Shown here piece by piece: positions 45,121 through 56,901 of a stretch of 64,000 nucleotides of DNA. The first letter of the stretch is position 1, and each line of letters starts with the position of its first letter. This DNA is from Asparagopsis taxiformis. Lineage: Eukaryota; Rhodophyta; Florideophyceae; Bonnemaisoniales; Bonnemaisoniaceae. The position numbers and the translations under genes were made by a program. The notes beneath the pieces were generated by a model. The model had not been told where the DNA came from, did not search any database, and saw nothing but the letters and a program-made list of their open reading frames with translations. The stretch is from positions 1 to 64,000 of the forward strand of contig JALQPE010000479.1 of assembly GCA_030407315.1 (NCBI GenBank), given 5' to 3'.

Positions 45121-45808
45121 CGCAACCCGGAAAAATTTGCACCTTCGGCATGCATAAGTTATAAGTAGCTTTTTTCTATGGAAGATAGTACTAGAATAGA
45201 TATGTTCGTAGATGGGTTGGCATGTTTCACAAGGAGTTTAAGTATCGTTCCAAAGTTAATTTGACTGGCCCGGATATCCCGGGAAGAGAGTTCGATGAGT
45301 TGGAGAATCTACTAGTAGAATCACTGACGTGAAGTACAGAATACCGCGTTTCTTGAATTTTATGACATCCAAATTCAACTCAGCCAGGACTGCAGGCGAT
45401 GCAATCTAGGATCTTAACTGATAGCTCCGAAGAAAAAACGCCTCCACGATATTTACTAATCTGAACAAAAACATGATTTCATGTTCTTCTTTGTTTCTAT
45501 TAAAGGCTCTCATAGCATAATAGGAGTCTTAGTAACTTTCTACCAATGAATAATCTGAAGCCCTCAAAATGAACTCGCGTTTTCTCCCAATATAATTGAG
45601 CCTAAAACTGATTGAAAAATGTGGCTTATATGAGCTTTCTTTGTCGAACAAGGTTCTGTCATTTTCTACCAATGATGGCTCTGTATTCATCACAATCTGA
45701 TCGCAATCACATTACCATATCATGTAATCATGATAGTAAAGGCTGAGTCATTACTTGGCATGCCAAGCGTCAAATAAGAACAATTTGTGTGAATAAGACT
45801 ATGCAGTG

Positions 45809-47725
45809 AACTCACATTTCCGGCGAATCAGAATATTACTTTCCTCGAATCAGAACGATTGTGAAGCGAGAATGATAGATCTATCGATCAAAGGGTGTGT
45901 GGCACTCAAGCGTGACACGTTTGGGAAAGTCACGCTTGTGTATCACATGACATGGGGTGTATAGATGACAGTATAGCAGAATATGTGTTGTAGAGAACTG
46001 GATTGGTGAGATATGAATCGTTTTGTGGCACGTGTCCAGTGTGGGTCTTTTCCAATATTGAATTGAAGGATTAAAATTAATTTTTAGTAATAATTCGTCA
46101 TTTGCTGGCACGGGCTGTGGTTACCATCCTGGAAACCCATGATACCTCGTGGGTTGAGCGATTTCTCAGCCGCCAACGGGTTTCGGTCCAAACCTAATCT
46201 GGGAAATATTCTGAAACGATTTTAAAATAATATTTTTGTAATTGTGATTTACGGCTGAAGCGCCATATGGAACATTGCATACAATTTTTTAAAATTTTGA
46301 TTCAGAAAAGAAAGTTAGTCAAAATTCTGTTGGGTATTATCGCCGTATTGTGTGTTCGCTGAACGTCCGACGTGAGCTACGCGACTCGCGTACATAGCTT
46401 GTGCACGTGCATCCCATTCTGACGCTCATTGTGATCGTTCGATCCAACACTGTTCCAGACAGATTCTCTCAGACGCTGTGAGAGAATGGCGGAACTTCCG
46501 CTTGAATCAACAAAACGGTTTGAATGCTACTCTCAAGTACTGCAGCACTGTTGCTTTCATGTTTGTGTTTTGAGCTAACTCTATTGTGCTTTCAACTTAT
46601 ATTACGCGGGCTATGCGCCAGCCCTAAGGTGCAGAATGGAGTCTTTGTTCCTCATGGACTTATATTAGTAATCATGGGATCGCTCTCGCAGATTTATAAC
46701 TGTACAGATGCGGCTGGGACAGATGAATCATGGAGTGCTGATTACCCTCACGGATATCACATACAGGGCTAGCAATAGCTATTACCTCACGTTTGCAGTC
46801 AGGAGTTTCTATCAAACTATGCTTCCATCGAGAATGGTTTGAATTACATCTACTAGGTTTACTACTATTATCCTCCACATATTCCCGGGAACGACAGATA
46901 TGGCTAGGATTGCTGGAGAGCTATAGTGGTAACATTGCAACCAGACAGCATTGGAAACGATGGTGACTAAACTCTTCCGTCGTCTCACCAGCAGTGTGAA
47001 TTGAGTTCCATTGTAGAATGGAAACCGTAGCAGCCTGCAAAGATTTTGCATATCACTGTGATGTTCTAATAGCAATAATAGCAGTATGATCTATCGCAAC
47101 TCCACACACATTTCCACCTCTGGGTTTGCAGATCGTATTTATGGATTTTGTTCATACATGCACACGCAGTCCGACAAGCAGAACGATCATATGATCATGC
47201 AATGAATGATTTGGAAGACCCTGCTGTAGCGAAGAATATCGTCACTGGATAATTGGCTATAGCCAATGAACTATAGTTCAAGCGCAACGAAAACATAGGG
47301 GAAGATAATGTTCAGGACACAAACGTCGCCAAATATTCATGCAGAAGCCTGGTTGGACCAAATGGCATCGCTTTCATTCCTACACTTCTAGTGGAATTGA
47401 TATTCTTTTTCTCCTTCGCCGAAATGGTCATGCGTAATGATGTCAAACGTTTACATCCTCAGAACCAACAATAGGCCTATATTTCTGGTCACGTACACGG
47501 ACTAGTCGAATTTTTCTGTTGCTTTATTTCGAGTGGGAACGAGTAAAGTGGTACTACTTAGTACTGCAGTTGGACTCTATGCATATAGAGGAAATCTTTC
47601 TCTCAAATGTTTATTGACGATGGAAACTTTATACGACTGCTTTGACATGTACTGAAGTTCCGGAAGGGTCTTCATCTACACATATCTGTTTTGCGTCCTA
47701 TGCGTAGAAAGATCCCTTCAAGTCT
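45809..47725 (+). repeat. left 1917-bp terminal inverted repeat
   Basis: Perfect as far as sampled against the reverse complement of 53284-55200. About 20 bp beyond the inner edge remain recognisably similar, so an older homology was probably homogenised. The mirrored ORFs inside (for example 45881-46111 and 54898-55128) are identical by symmetry and show no domain. I treat them as non-coding. The last codons of the methyltransferase reading frame (47698-47725) fall inside the arm. Confidence 0.93.
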
Positions 47726-50700
47726 TTGAGATTTACACGCAGTGAGTCCAAACCAACACATTCGTACTTATATGGTAATGATGTTTTTCCTTTTTGATTC
47801 TTGTCCGGTAGATCACAACGAGGCACTGATCTGGTGGTGATACAGCGGCCAGGTTGGTGCCAAGCAAAAAACGGCGCACTGGGTACTTCTCTCCTGGGGG
47901 TGGTGGAGTTAGCTGACAAAGTCCGACGATATCCCCATCTACCATTAGCTTAAAATCGCGCCCCGGAGATAAATGTTTCCACAGCTCTGACTCATGAAAC
48001 ATTCTGGTTGAGGGGTGAGAAAGGAGAGAAGCAGCAGTTGAAGACGTTGTTTTGGTTGTACAAGAGACATTGGTGTACTCGTCCTTCTTAATCCTCTTCG
48101 CTGGCGGAGAAGTCTCACTGGATCCTTGAGGAGGGTACAAATTATTTCTCTTTGAGCTCTGACCTATTGTGAGTATTCTTTGTCGCAGTCGCTCGTGTTT
48201 GTACCTGAAACACTCAGAATCTCTCTCAATGCTAATACATGAACGTCCTGTCTCTAGGCATGCCAAAGCTGTAGTCAGTGTTCCAGCGTAAGCGTCCAAC
48301 AGAGACCCTCCTTCTGGACAGAAAGTAGTCATCATCTCAACTACCAAGTCTGTATTTTTTCTTCAAGTCTGACGACCACCTTTTTGTCGGGGACCTTAAG
48401 TTTGTTTCGAGGTATGGGAACATTGGTAATTGCTGAAAAGCGTCTTGGGATCTTACAAGCGATACTGTGGTAAGGACTTTCAAAGTCTGGCTCAAATCTT
48501 TGTGGATGGGAGCCCCCTTTCCGAGCTACGATACCGTATTCGCAAAGATTCTGTGGAAAGGACGACAATCGGTGGAATTGGATCCGGTTAGTGCATTTTG
48601 TAATGCAGTATATATGGCTCATTGTACGGAATCCTGAGTCGCGCAATGAGCTTATCCATTTCTGCAGAAAGCGCACCGATGAAAAGATGAACAAAAACCC
48701 GCCGCTCTTCAGAATTCTGTGCGCAAACTGGCAGAACTCTGAGACTTCCTTATCATCCAGTTCGTCAGCATAGTTCTGTCCTGTCCCCGATGCATTGGGC
48801 TCAAGACCATAGGGCGGGTCTGTCAGGATCATATCCACTAGAGCATCGTCGGATTTGCAAATCCTTCTATCGTAGTCCTGCCTCATCATTTGATGGCATT
48901 AAATGTTTTTCTCTCCTAGCATCTCATTTGGGCATATAGTCGGGGTCTGTGGGACATTGCCGTCTTTTTTCCATCTGCCAAATGATATGAAAGCTTTGTT
49001 TGGAGACGCTCCGATCTCTCTGTGCTTTCATGATTTCTTCTAGTGGACTTGGATATATCACCAGGACAATCAGGTTCATGATTTTCTCCTATTTGCATAT
49101 CGAGAGATTCAAAAACTGCATCAGTTGCCAGTATGGATTTGGAACCTCCCTCTCTTCCTTCAGATTGAACATTGGCCTTTGTGTCTGGTAATCCTTTCCT
49201 CGAGTGTTCATCATGATTCTGGGGGCTGCAGGGAGAGCCAGCTTCAATGAACTCAAGGCTACCAAATGGATTTTGGAAATCATTTTTCATAGCATCACCA
49301 CCCTCTTCGTGACCGTTATTATCAGCACAATCAATTTTGGACGGTAGCGGACTTGGTGGTTTGACTTTGAGGCGGAAACGAGCGTTATGTTTGGCTTGTT
49401 TCATTGGCGCTAGAGTGGGATATAATTTCTGGTAGAGATCGAAGAGGAAAGACAAAATATCGTTATCGTTTCCACTATTCTCTTCCACATCATTGTCCAA
49501 TCTAGTCGATCTAAGCAAGTTTTCCTTGGCGGACTTCCATGTCAGTAGAACACGTCGGACTTTCAATAAAGGTCTCAAACTTATGAGCTTCCGAAAAGGC
49601 CTTCGAAGCTTTCTTGTACTGTTCTGTAACGGTACTGTGCTAAACAGGCTTGTAGCCTTCTAATTGACAAATTTCCCGTACCCTGAAAAGAGTATTGACT
49701 TGAATCTGTTCACCATTTTCTCCTTCTCCCTTCATGAACAATGTGGACTGCTTCAGTGAAGACATATTGATGAACTTCCTGAAAACTCTGCAGTCCAACT
49801 TGCTTGGAACGGACCCTCCTGAAGTATTGAAATATTCTTGATCTCTTCCAGAAAGCTGAGCAGAGGCTAGATCAACACGTTCCTGGTTGATTATTGAGCC
49901 AAGAGTTTCAATTACTTTTCTAGGGAGGCGAACAGCTGTCGCAGTCATTTTCTTGAGTGTGCTCTCTTTAGCGTGTCTTGCACCATCGTACGCTGCGGCA
50001 ACATCAGCAAATGTGACCTTTTTCACATTCTTTTCCTGTTTAAGTCTGTCATGCTCCTCTCGAAGACCTGAAAAGACGTCGAAAAGCGTTGGTTCGATAA
50101 AGAATTCTTCGGAGTGTTTGGCATTTTGACACCTGGCTATTTGCTTCAACGTTTGAAGCGGAAATCCGCCGCAAGTAACGTGACTGGACATTGAAAGCTC
50201 TTCCACTCACTTTTGATGTCCTCATCATCATGTTTCATTAGTTCCAGGATAGCTTCATGACGGTGCCCACCGTCTACTACTCCGTACCACTCGGAACTTG
50301 ATTCAATCTTTTCCCTAGCCTCTTCTGCTGATAAGCCTTTGTTGCGGAAATGGTCACTGAGATGATGTCTATGAGCCCCCGTGAGAGGTATCACGATAGC
50401 AGAATCTGTGCCTGCAGTGAATCCACTCCTCAAAAAACAGCTTTCAAACTTTCGACGCCAGACTTGGATATTTGTCTGATTTTAGTCATGGGTACACAAG
50501 AGTATGGGTCAACAGACGTATTGATTGATTTCTCCATGACATCACCGAAGCGCGTAGATAGCATTGGGGCTTCATGAGAAGGTTCTGAGGCTCGGGAATC
50601 TGTGAAAGATCTCCCGGGTAGCTGTTCCGGAGATTTTTTATGGAAGCTCATTTCAATTGGGTTCCGTTGAGCCTTTCTCATTTGAGATCCGTCCCTAGGT

Positions 50701-50759
50701 TTTGATGTATGATTGATTTTGGATTCCGAATTTTCATTCCCAGAATGGCCTGGGAACAA
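47698..50759 (-). pseudogene. second ParB-DNA methyltransferase fusion, decayed
   Basis: The same architecture as 26918-29878, cut into at least six frame segments. N-terminus: FGDVMEKSINTSVDPYSCVP. ParB loop: WYGVVDGGHRHEAILEL, then QIARCQNAKHSEEFFIEPT and DVAAAYDGARHAKESTLKK (50433-49640). Linker 49578-48916. Methyltransferase with ILTDPPYG, RILKSGGFLFIFSS (48889-48341) and motif I SLLDAYAGTLTTALA plus ISIER (48347 on). C-terminal domain with GDIVGLCQL. The tail ends in the inner edge of the left inverted repeat (LKGSFYA stop, 47698). The start codon is uncertain. It shares perhaps 40-50 percent of residues with the intact copy, so they are old paralogues rather than recent duplicates. Confidence 0.85.
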
Positions 50760-52610
50760 TGTTAGAGGATATTTTCGGGATTCAATGCTTCGAAGAATGT
50801 ATAAGGGTCGTAGACGATCTCAACTTTCAGAGAGCTACTCCCCGATCTAGTTCAATTTGTGTTCCAGACGTAAAATATAACTGTATCCGGCATCGAAGGT
50901 CAGCAAGGTCAGTCTGAGTCTGGAGCCTGGAAACTCAGTTGTCACTGCATAGGAAAAACTCTGATAGGTGATAGGCGAAGAAGAAAAGGGCTGCATTTAG
51001 GCAGGCGGGAAAGCAGTATCTTTATCAGTACGTGTCCAAACATTTTAGTTGTCATGACACCTTTGTTTATGATAAAGAAAGATAAATTACCGGTACCAGT
51101 AAGTTCCAAGTGCCGGGTACGGCAAAAAGTTTTGAATACCCCCACTATGGTTAATTGCGGGCCCTAGCGAATATCCAGTCTTTAAGCTGTAATTCGTTCA
51201 TTGAAAGATTAATCAGAGAGTTCTATTTGACTTCTGATGATGAATATTTCAAATTGAGTACTATGCAAACTAGTAGATGTTCTGCCGACAGCATGTCAAT
51301 AGCTCCAAAGCACTTGAATGAAAGTGTTGTTTCCATGTTTCATTCTCCAGACACTCGATATATCCTCTGCCATGATGACTTGAACACGTCATCAGGATAT
51401 ATTTTTGGTTGAAGTAGCGTATGTCAAGGCACACACGGATCCGTGAAGGCACTTTAACACGAGTATTCGTAAACAGCTTACTCAAAACATAGAAATATCA
51501 TACTCCTGTGAGAACGTCCTTCTGTAAGCATGTTTACCTATGGCTCAATAAAGGTAGTGAAAGATGAGCGTAATCCGTCTACTTAGGGTTGCAAGGTTCC
51601 GTTATGTATTGGTCGACGGAAAACGGAGAGAGACAGAAAATTGATCTCCTTCGTGGCTGGAATGTCTATCCTCGTGTAGTGATGATATTTTATTCATTGA
51701 GCAGATTGACAGAACTCGGAACTGAACACCGCCACGTATATCCCTCTCGAGAGCTCTTGCGTGAGATGTGGAAGCGACTTATGTGCTGTGATTATTCATG
51801 GACTGAAACTGAGACCCATCACATGTCACTAACCTCAATGAAAATTGACTTGAAGGCTATAGAATATCGCGAGAGAAATACAGTTCTATACAGAGAGCCT
51901 CTTGGTCTACTGTGATTTGAGTATCAATATGACAATACAGTAGTGCTAGAAGAGGGATGAAGCTTTTACAGAACAAAGTACTGGGATGCTACTCTACCCA
52001 ATGACATATCTAGGTGAAGTTGAGGTGAAACATGACATAGGTATTTATTGGCGTATTTTCGTCCGTTCATGTTTCTCTGTATAATACGTCAGTACGCTAT
52101 GGAGTTGAGAACATGTTTCAGTATGGTATTTTTGGCAGTAACGGTCTCATATCTATCTGTGATTATCAGTATCGGAAAATAGGTCCATGTCGTTGTCATC
52201 CTGCACTTCTATCCCCAGCAAAGCCTAGCTTATTACGGTGTTCCGGTTCGCTGAATGCTTCAGTCAAATCACCGTTGGACTAGATATGATCATGAGGGCT
52301 TTCATGACATTATAGAACGTTACGTGAAATCAGTTTCAGTGCTCCAAACGATGTGTAGCCAAATTTCCCGCTCTTTCGATCGAACTTACATCTTAGCATA
52401 AAACAAATGATGCCTGACATATCCTCTGACTCATTTCTCATTTCAAAGTGCTAGGGATGTATCCATATTTTCAGAGTCTAAACATAAATACGGAGATGGA
52501 AACACTCCGAAAAGAGCCTCAGATTCTACAGAGGAGTGAACTACTATTTCAATTGCACCAGCTGAGAGAGACTTACTGCTGCGACGAACGAGAAATCTAC
52601 TTGTTCTGAG
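50760..52610. other. intergenic region between divergent element genes
   Basis: Probably the shared 5' region of the methyltransferase (minus) and the DUF7869 gene (plus). Two unassigned ORFs lie on the plus strand: 51155-51412 and 51604-51915 (contains RLTELGTEHRHVYPSRELLR). Neither resembles a known domain to me. The second could be a remnant exon. Confidence 0.4.
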
Positions 52611-53276
52611 ATGGAATCTATCAATTATGATGCTGACCGTTCTTCTTTTTCAACTGACTCTTTAATTCCTAGCTCTTCGCCTGGAGTAGGAGGGAGCGAA
52701 CTTCAGGAGCATAGTAATGGGCTTCGTAATACTGTTTAATTTTTCCTCAGTGACCAAGATGATATGTCTGCAATGAGCCATCTCCCGCGGCGTCAATACA
52801 GATTCAACGAACGGACCAGAAAGTCACACGATACTGTTAAAACATTAAGGGAAAGACGTATAGTTTCATTTAAGACACTTTCTGACCGGGACCCTAAACT
52901 TGTCAAATGCTGCAAGAAGAAGCGATGCTTCTATTTCCTAGATTCCCCTTTCCTGAGGTATAAGATAGACTTCTTTTCAAGAATTTGAAATGCACAGAGA
53001 CGAGAAGGTCTCATAGAAATGTTGCGCTACAGATCATCACCTAAAGGACCTAAGGCAGTGTTCTCATTTGAGGGAAGGGCGGTTTGTGCTAGCTTTCTCA
53101 GCAAAGCGTTTGGTATTTCACGTTACTTGCAGTGCGACGTAAAGGCTACAAGAGGAAGCATAATGAGGAGAAACAAAATGTTGAATTCATCAACGAGTGA
53201 AGTTTCCGCTACAGGCCGCGACGCTATCATTACTTTGCTTAGTTCAAATTTGTTTCATTCAGATCACCGCCTGTAA
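52611..53276 (+). pseudogene. DUF7869-type transposase, N-terminal fragment (copy C)
   Basis: From ATG 52611 (MESINYDADRSSFS), with a frame change near 52745. The main frame from 52764 reads VKCCKKKRCFYFL, in-frame TGA 52986, then EMLRYR, AVFSFEGRAVCASFLSKAFG and ISRYLQCDV. These align with the N-terminus of copy B (CCEKRCFW, YYFSGRPVCYRFLEYSF). Homology ends at RDAIITLLSS (about 53262), immediately before the right inverted repeat. The catalytic core has been deleted and replaced by the arm. Confidence 0.7.
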
Positions 53277-53283
53277 GTCTCGG

Positions 53284-55200
53284 AGACTTGAAGGGATCTT
53301 TCTACGCATAGGACGCAAAACAGATATGTGTAGATGAAGACCCTTCCGGAACTTCAGTACATGTCAAAGCAGTCGTATAAAGTTTCCATCGTCAATAAAC
53401 ATTTGAGAGAAAGATTTCCTCTATATGCATAGAGTCCAACTGCAGTACTAAGTAGTACCACTTTACTCGTTCCCACTCGAAATAAAGCAACAGAAAAATT
53501 CGACTAGTCCGTGTACGTGACCAGAAATATAGGCCTATTGTTGGTTCTGAGGATGTAAACGTTTGACATCATTACGCATGACCATTTCGGCGAAGGAGAA
53601 AAAGAATATCAATTCCACTAGAAGTGTAGGAATGAAAGCGATGCCATTTGGTCCAACCAGGCTTCTGCATGAATATTTGGCGACGTTTGTGTCCTGAACA
53701 TTATCTTCCCCTATGTTTTCGTTGCGCTTGAACTATAGTTCATTGGCTATAGCCAATTATCCAGTGACGATATTCTTCGCTACAGCAGGGTCTTCCAAAT
53801 CATTCATTGCATGATCATATGATCGTTCTGCTTGTCGGACTGCGTGTGCATGTATGAACAAAATCCATAAATACGATCTGCAAACCCAGAGGTGGAAATG
53901 TGTGTGGAGTTGCGATAGATCATACTGCTATTATTGCTATTAGAACATCACAGTGATATGCAAAATCTTTGCAGGCTGCTACGGTTTCCATTCTACAATG
54001 GAACTCAATTCACACTGCTGGTGAGACGACGGAAGAGTTTAGTCACCATCGTTTCCAATGCTGTCTGGTTGCAATGTTACCACTATAGCTCTCCAGCAAT
54101 CCTAGCCATATCTGTCGTTCCCGGGAATATGTGGAGGATAATAGTAGTAAACCTAGTAGATGTAATTCAAACCATTCTCGATGGAAGCATAGTTTGATAG
54201 AAACTCCTGACTGCAAACGTGAGGTAATAGCTATTGCTAGCCCTGTATGTGATATCCGTGAGGGTAATCAGCACTCCATGATTCATCTGTCCCAGCCGCA
54301 TCTGTACAGTTATAAATCTGCGAGAGCGATCCCATGATTACTAATATAAGTCCATGAGGAACAAAGACTCCATTCTGCACCTTAGGGCTGGCGCATAGCC
54401 CGCGTAATATAAGTTGAAAGCACAATAGAGTTAGCTCAAAACACAAACATGAAAGCAACAGTGCTGCAGTACTTGAGAGTAGCATTCAAACCGTTTTGTT
54501 GATTCAAGCGGAAGTTCCGCCATTCTCTCACAGCGTCTGAGAGAATCTGTCTGGAACAGTGTTGGATCGAACGATCACAATGAGCGTCAGAATGGGATGC
54601 ACGTGCACAAGCTATGTACGCGAGTCGCGTAGCTCACGTCGGACGTTCAGCGAACACACAATACGGCGATAATACCCAACAGAATTTTGACTAACTTTCT
54701 TTTCTGAATCAAAATTTTAAAAAATTGTATGCAATGTTCCATATGGCGCTTCAGCCGTAAATCACAATTACAAAAATATTATTTTAAAATCGTTTCAGAA
54801 TATTTCCCAGATTAGGTTTGGACCGAAACCCGTTGGCGGCTGAGAAATCGCTCAACCCACGAGGTATCATGGGTTTCCAGGATGGTAACCACAGCCCGTG
54901 CCAGCAAATGACGAATTATTACTAAAAATTAATTTTAATCCTTCAATTCAATATTGGAAAAGACCCACACTGGACACGTGCCACAAAACGATTCATATCT
55001 CACCAATCCAGTTCTCTACAACACATATTCTGCTATACTGTCATCTATACACCCCATGTCATGTGATACACAAGCGTGACTTTCCCAAACGTGTCACGCT
55101 TGAGTGCCACACACCCTTTGATCGATAGATCTATCATTCTCGCTTCACAATCGTTCTGATTCGAGGAAAGTAATATTCTGATTCGCCGGAAATGTGAGTT
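53284..55200 (-). repeat. right 1917-bp terminal inverted repeat
   Basis: Mirror of 45809-47725. The inner edge on the plus strand (about 53263-53311) reads LGDLKGSFYA then a stop. This is the same C-terminal tail as the methyltransferase frame at the left arm, so each arm begins inside a methyltransferase 3' end. Confidence 0.93.
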
Positions 55201-55258
55201 AGTGATATTTTCACTTGACCTAAACCGCTGCATCCTCGGCAAGTCGTCGGTGAAAACC

Positions 55259-55265
55259 TATATAG
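55259..55265 (+). promoter_or_regulatory. TATA box of the 55346 gene
   Basis: TATATAG, 81 bp before ATG 55346 and only 54 bp inside the AGTG junction. The 9.4-kb element therefore sits just upstream of this core promoter. Confidence 0.5.
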
Positions 55266-55345
55266 AGCAATCCATCACCATTCTCAAGCTTCTCAGCGCA
55301 ATACCTGGAGCTGGAATACAGCCATACCTTTCCTTTTCATCCACG

Positions 55346-56298
55346 ATGCCATCCTCACCACTCCTCTCCAACCATGACAGCGATGATATTGAAGAAGATA
55401 ACGGAAACATGCAGAACACTACTGAAGCGTTGGATGTCGTTCTTGGGATAGAGCTGCAATCTCGTTGCCTTCCACTTCCACCTACTTCTGTTTCTCGGTT
55501 TCCAGGCCGAAACGGATCTGGAGGCAAAGGAAGCCAGAGATCTACCAGAGAAGTTTACAATCGGATATATGCCCAGTTTGTTGGGAATGAATATAATGAG
55601 GACTACCCCATCTCAAGACAGATGGTGATAGAGTGCGCGGAGATATGTAGAACTTACTTGTACAATGAGCGTGGGCTCATGCCAGGAAGGTACGCTCGGA
55701 AGCAGCTCCGTGGATCACAGAGTTAAGCTCTCTATGAGTTGAGGAGAACATTAGAGAGGAAATTCAAGGAGTTGACCATTGCTAAAGGTTATTGGCAGCA
55801 AATCACCTCGTTAAAAGTGTTTTTCGACGTGACAGAAGACTTCTCCCTAGCAGCACTGATGAAGTGGTATTTCAGGGCTCAGAACAACGAACAATTGAAA
55901 ATGGCGACATCGAAGCAGCTTCTATTCCTGGAGCATCGAATAGAAATATGCAAGTACAGTCGAGAGGTCACACAATCACAAGACAAGATCACATTGAGAC
56001 TTCTTCACATGCAAATAGATTGACTTCGCCAATGAATAGTCCTTTGGGTTTTCCTCAAAGATGTACCAATAGCTCAGCTAATCCTGCTACAAGGCATACT
56101 AATGTTGTTCTTTTCGAACCTCAGGCTTCTGATCTATCGGCTGTTCGAAGAGGTGCAGGAGTGAACAACCATACACGGAATGGTGGAAGCAATAACACCA
56201 GGAGGGGAAGGGGGAGGGTAAAAGTACGAGGTGGCCTTAGCCGAGATGGTGTTTACCGTCAAAATAGACAGGTTCGAAAAGTTACAGGTCGCCCTTAG
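55346..56298 (+). pseudogene. unknown gene next to CACTA transposase, possibly its second gene
   Basis: ATG 55346 opens an acidic Ser-rich start (SNHDSDDIEEDNGN), then a helical region (STREVYNRIYAQFVGNEYNE, MVIECAEICRTYLYNERGLM). An in-frame TAA at 55724 follows, then LYELRRTLERKFKELTIAKG and AALMKWYFRAQNNEQLKM in the same frame. Near 55900 a neighbouring frame takes over with a Gly/Arg-rich basic tail (NNTRRGRGRVKVRGGL). A helical part plus an RGG tail suggests nucleic-acid binding. It faces away from the Tnp2-like gene across the insertion site. It could be the TnpA-like partner of that element, but I do not recognise the family. Confidence 0.4.
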
Positions 56299-56566
56299 CG
56301 AGCAGAAGTTCGCTGGAATAGTTAATCAATGGAAACCAGTTATGTTGAAGTTTGATTGCAAGCAACACTGTTGTTTTGGTGTAAACTCTAGTGTCTATCG
56401 GACATTAAAATTTCCTCATATGAGGTCAACCCTGGCCTCATATGAGGCAGAAAAAAATCTACTAGAAATTATTAGAATTTAGCATTCCCTCTTTATATCG
56501 CTTTTATAAAACTTCTAACGCAAGCGTTGCATTGTATAAAGCATTGTTTGCCTTGCGGACACATGT

Positions 56567-56638
56567 CCTCACATGGCTGAGTGGTTGGCACCTGTCGGGA
56601 AAGCCAGAGGGCGGAGGTTCGACTCCTCGCTGAGTTGC
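56567..56638 (+). tRNA. tRNA-like sequence (Ser/Leu type A and B boxes), probably SINE-like or pseudo-tRNA
   Basis: A box TGGCTGAGTGG (56574-56584) and a perfect B box GGTTCGACTCC (56616-56626) are at near-normal spacing. The T arm pairs four of five bases (GAGG with CCTC). The acceptor and anticodon stems pair poorly, so a functional tRNA is unlikely. It lies inside the 3' part of the piggyBac-like element. It may be an inserted tRNA-derived SINE head. Confidence 0.3.
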
Positions 56639-56901
56639 TTGGGCAGCTCGGAAATTCTCTTCGGAGAACTCCCCGATTCTTAGTTGCAACTTCTGCTTTA
56701 GGATGCTTACGCGCCCACTTGAACATGAGACAGTATAAGGTGACATTTCATAAAGGGGAATTCTGCCATAAGCAGAAGTTTACTGAGCAAGTCGAGAACG
56801 CCAGTCAGAATCGGAGGGGGCTAAAGGAGTATCTCATTTTTCTATTTTGGATATCAATGCGTGACTAAAGGGCGTTTAAAGCACCCATAGAGAGAGCATA
56901 C

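Larger units (their letters stand above)
45809..55200. mobile_element. 9.4-kb transposon with 1917-bp terminal inverted repeats and AGTG target duplication
   Basis: Arms 45809-47725 and 53284-55200 are equal in length and appear identical in inverse orientation wherever compared. Tips read AACTCACATTTCCGG. The 4-bp AGTG directly abuts both ends (45805-45808 and 55201-55204). Cargo between the arms: a decayed ParB-methyltransferase gene (minus) and a truncated DUF7869 gene (plus). The element interrupts the spacer between the Tnp2-like gene and the 55346 gene. The target duplication shows it arrived as a unit, although both genes are dead, so transposase was supplied from elsewhere. Confidence 0.92.

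Noticed and set aside
45881..47075. ORFs in the left inverted repeat (and their exact mirrors at 53934-55128) as genes
   Set aside because: They overlap each other on both strands, show no domain or start context, and are duplicated only because the arms are identical.
56405..56408. TTAA as the piggyBac target duplication
   Set aside because: It lies inside the left inverted end, after TCTATCGGACA, and has no counterpart at the same place on the right side.
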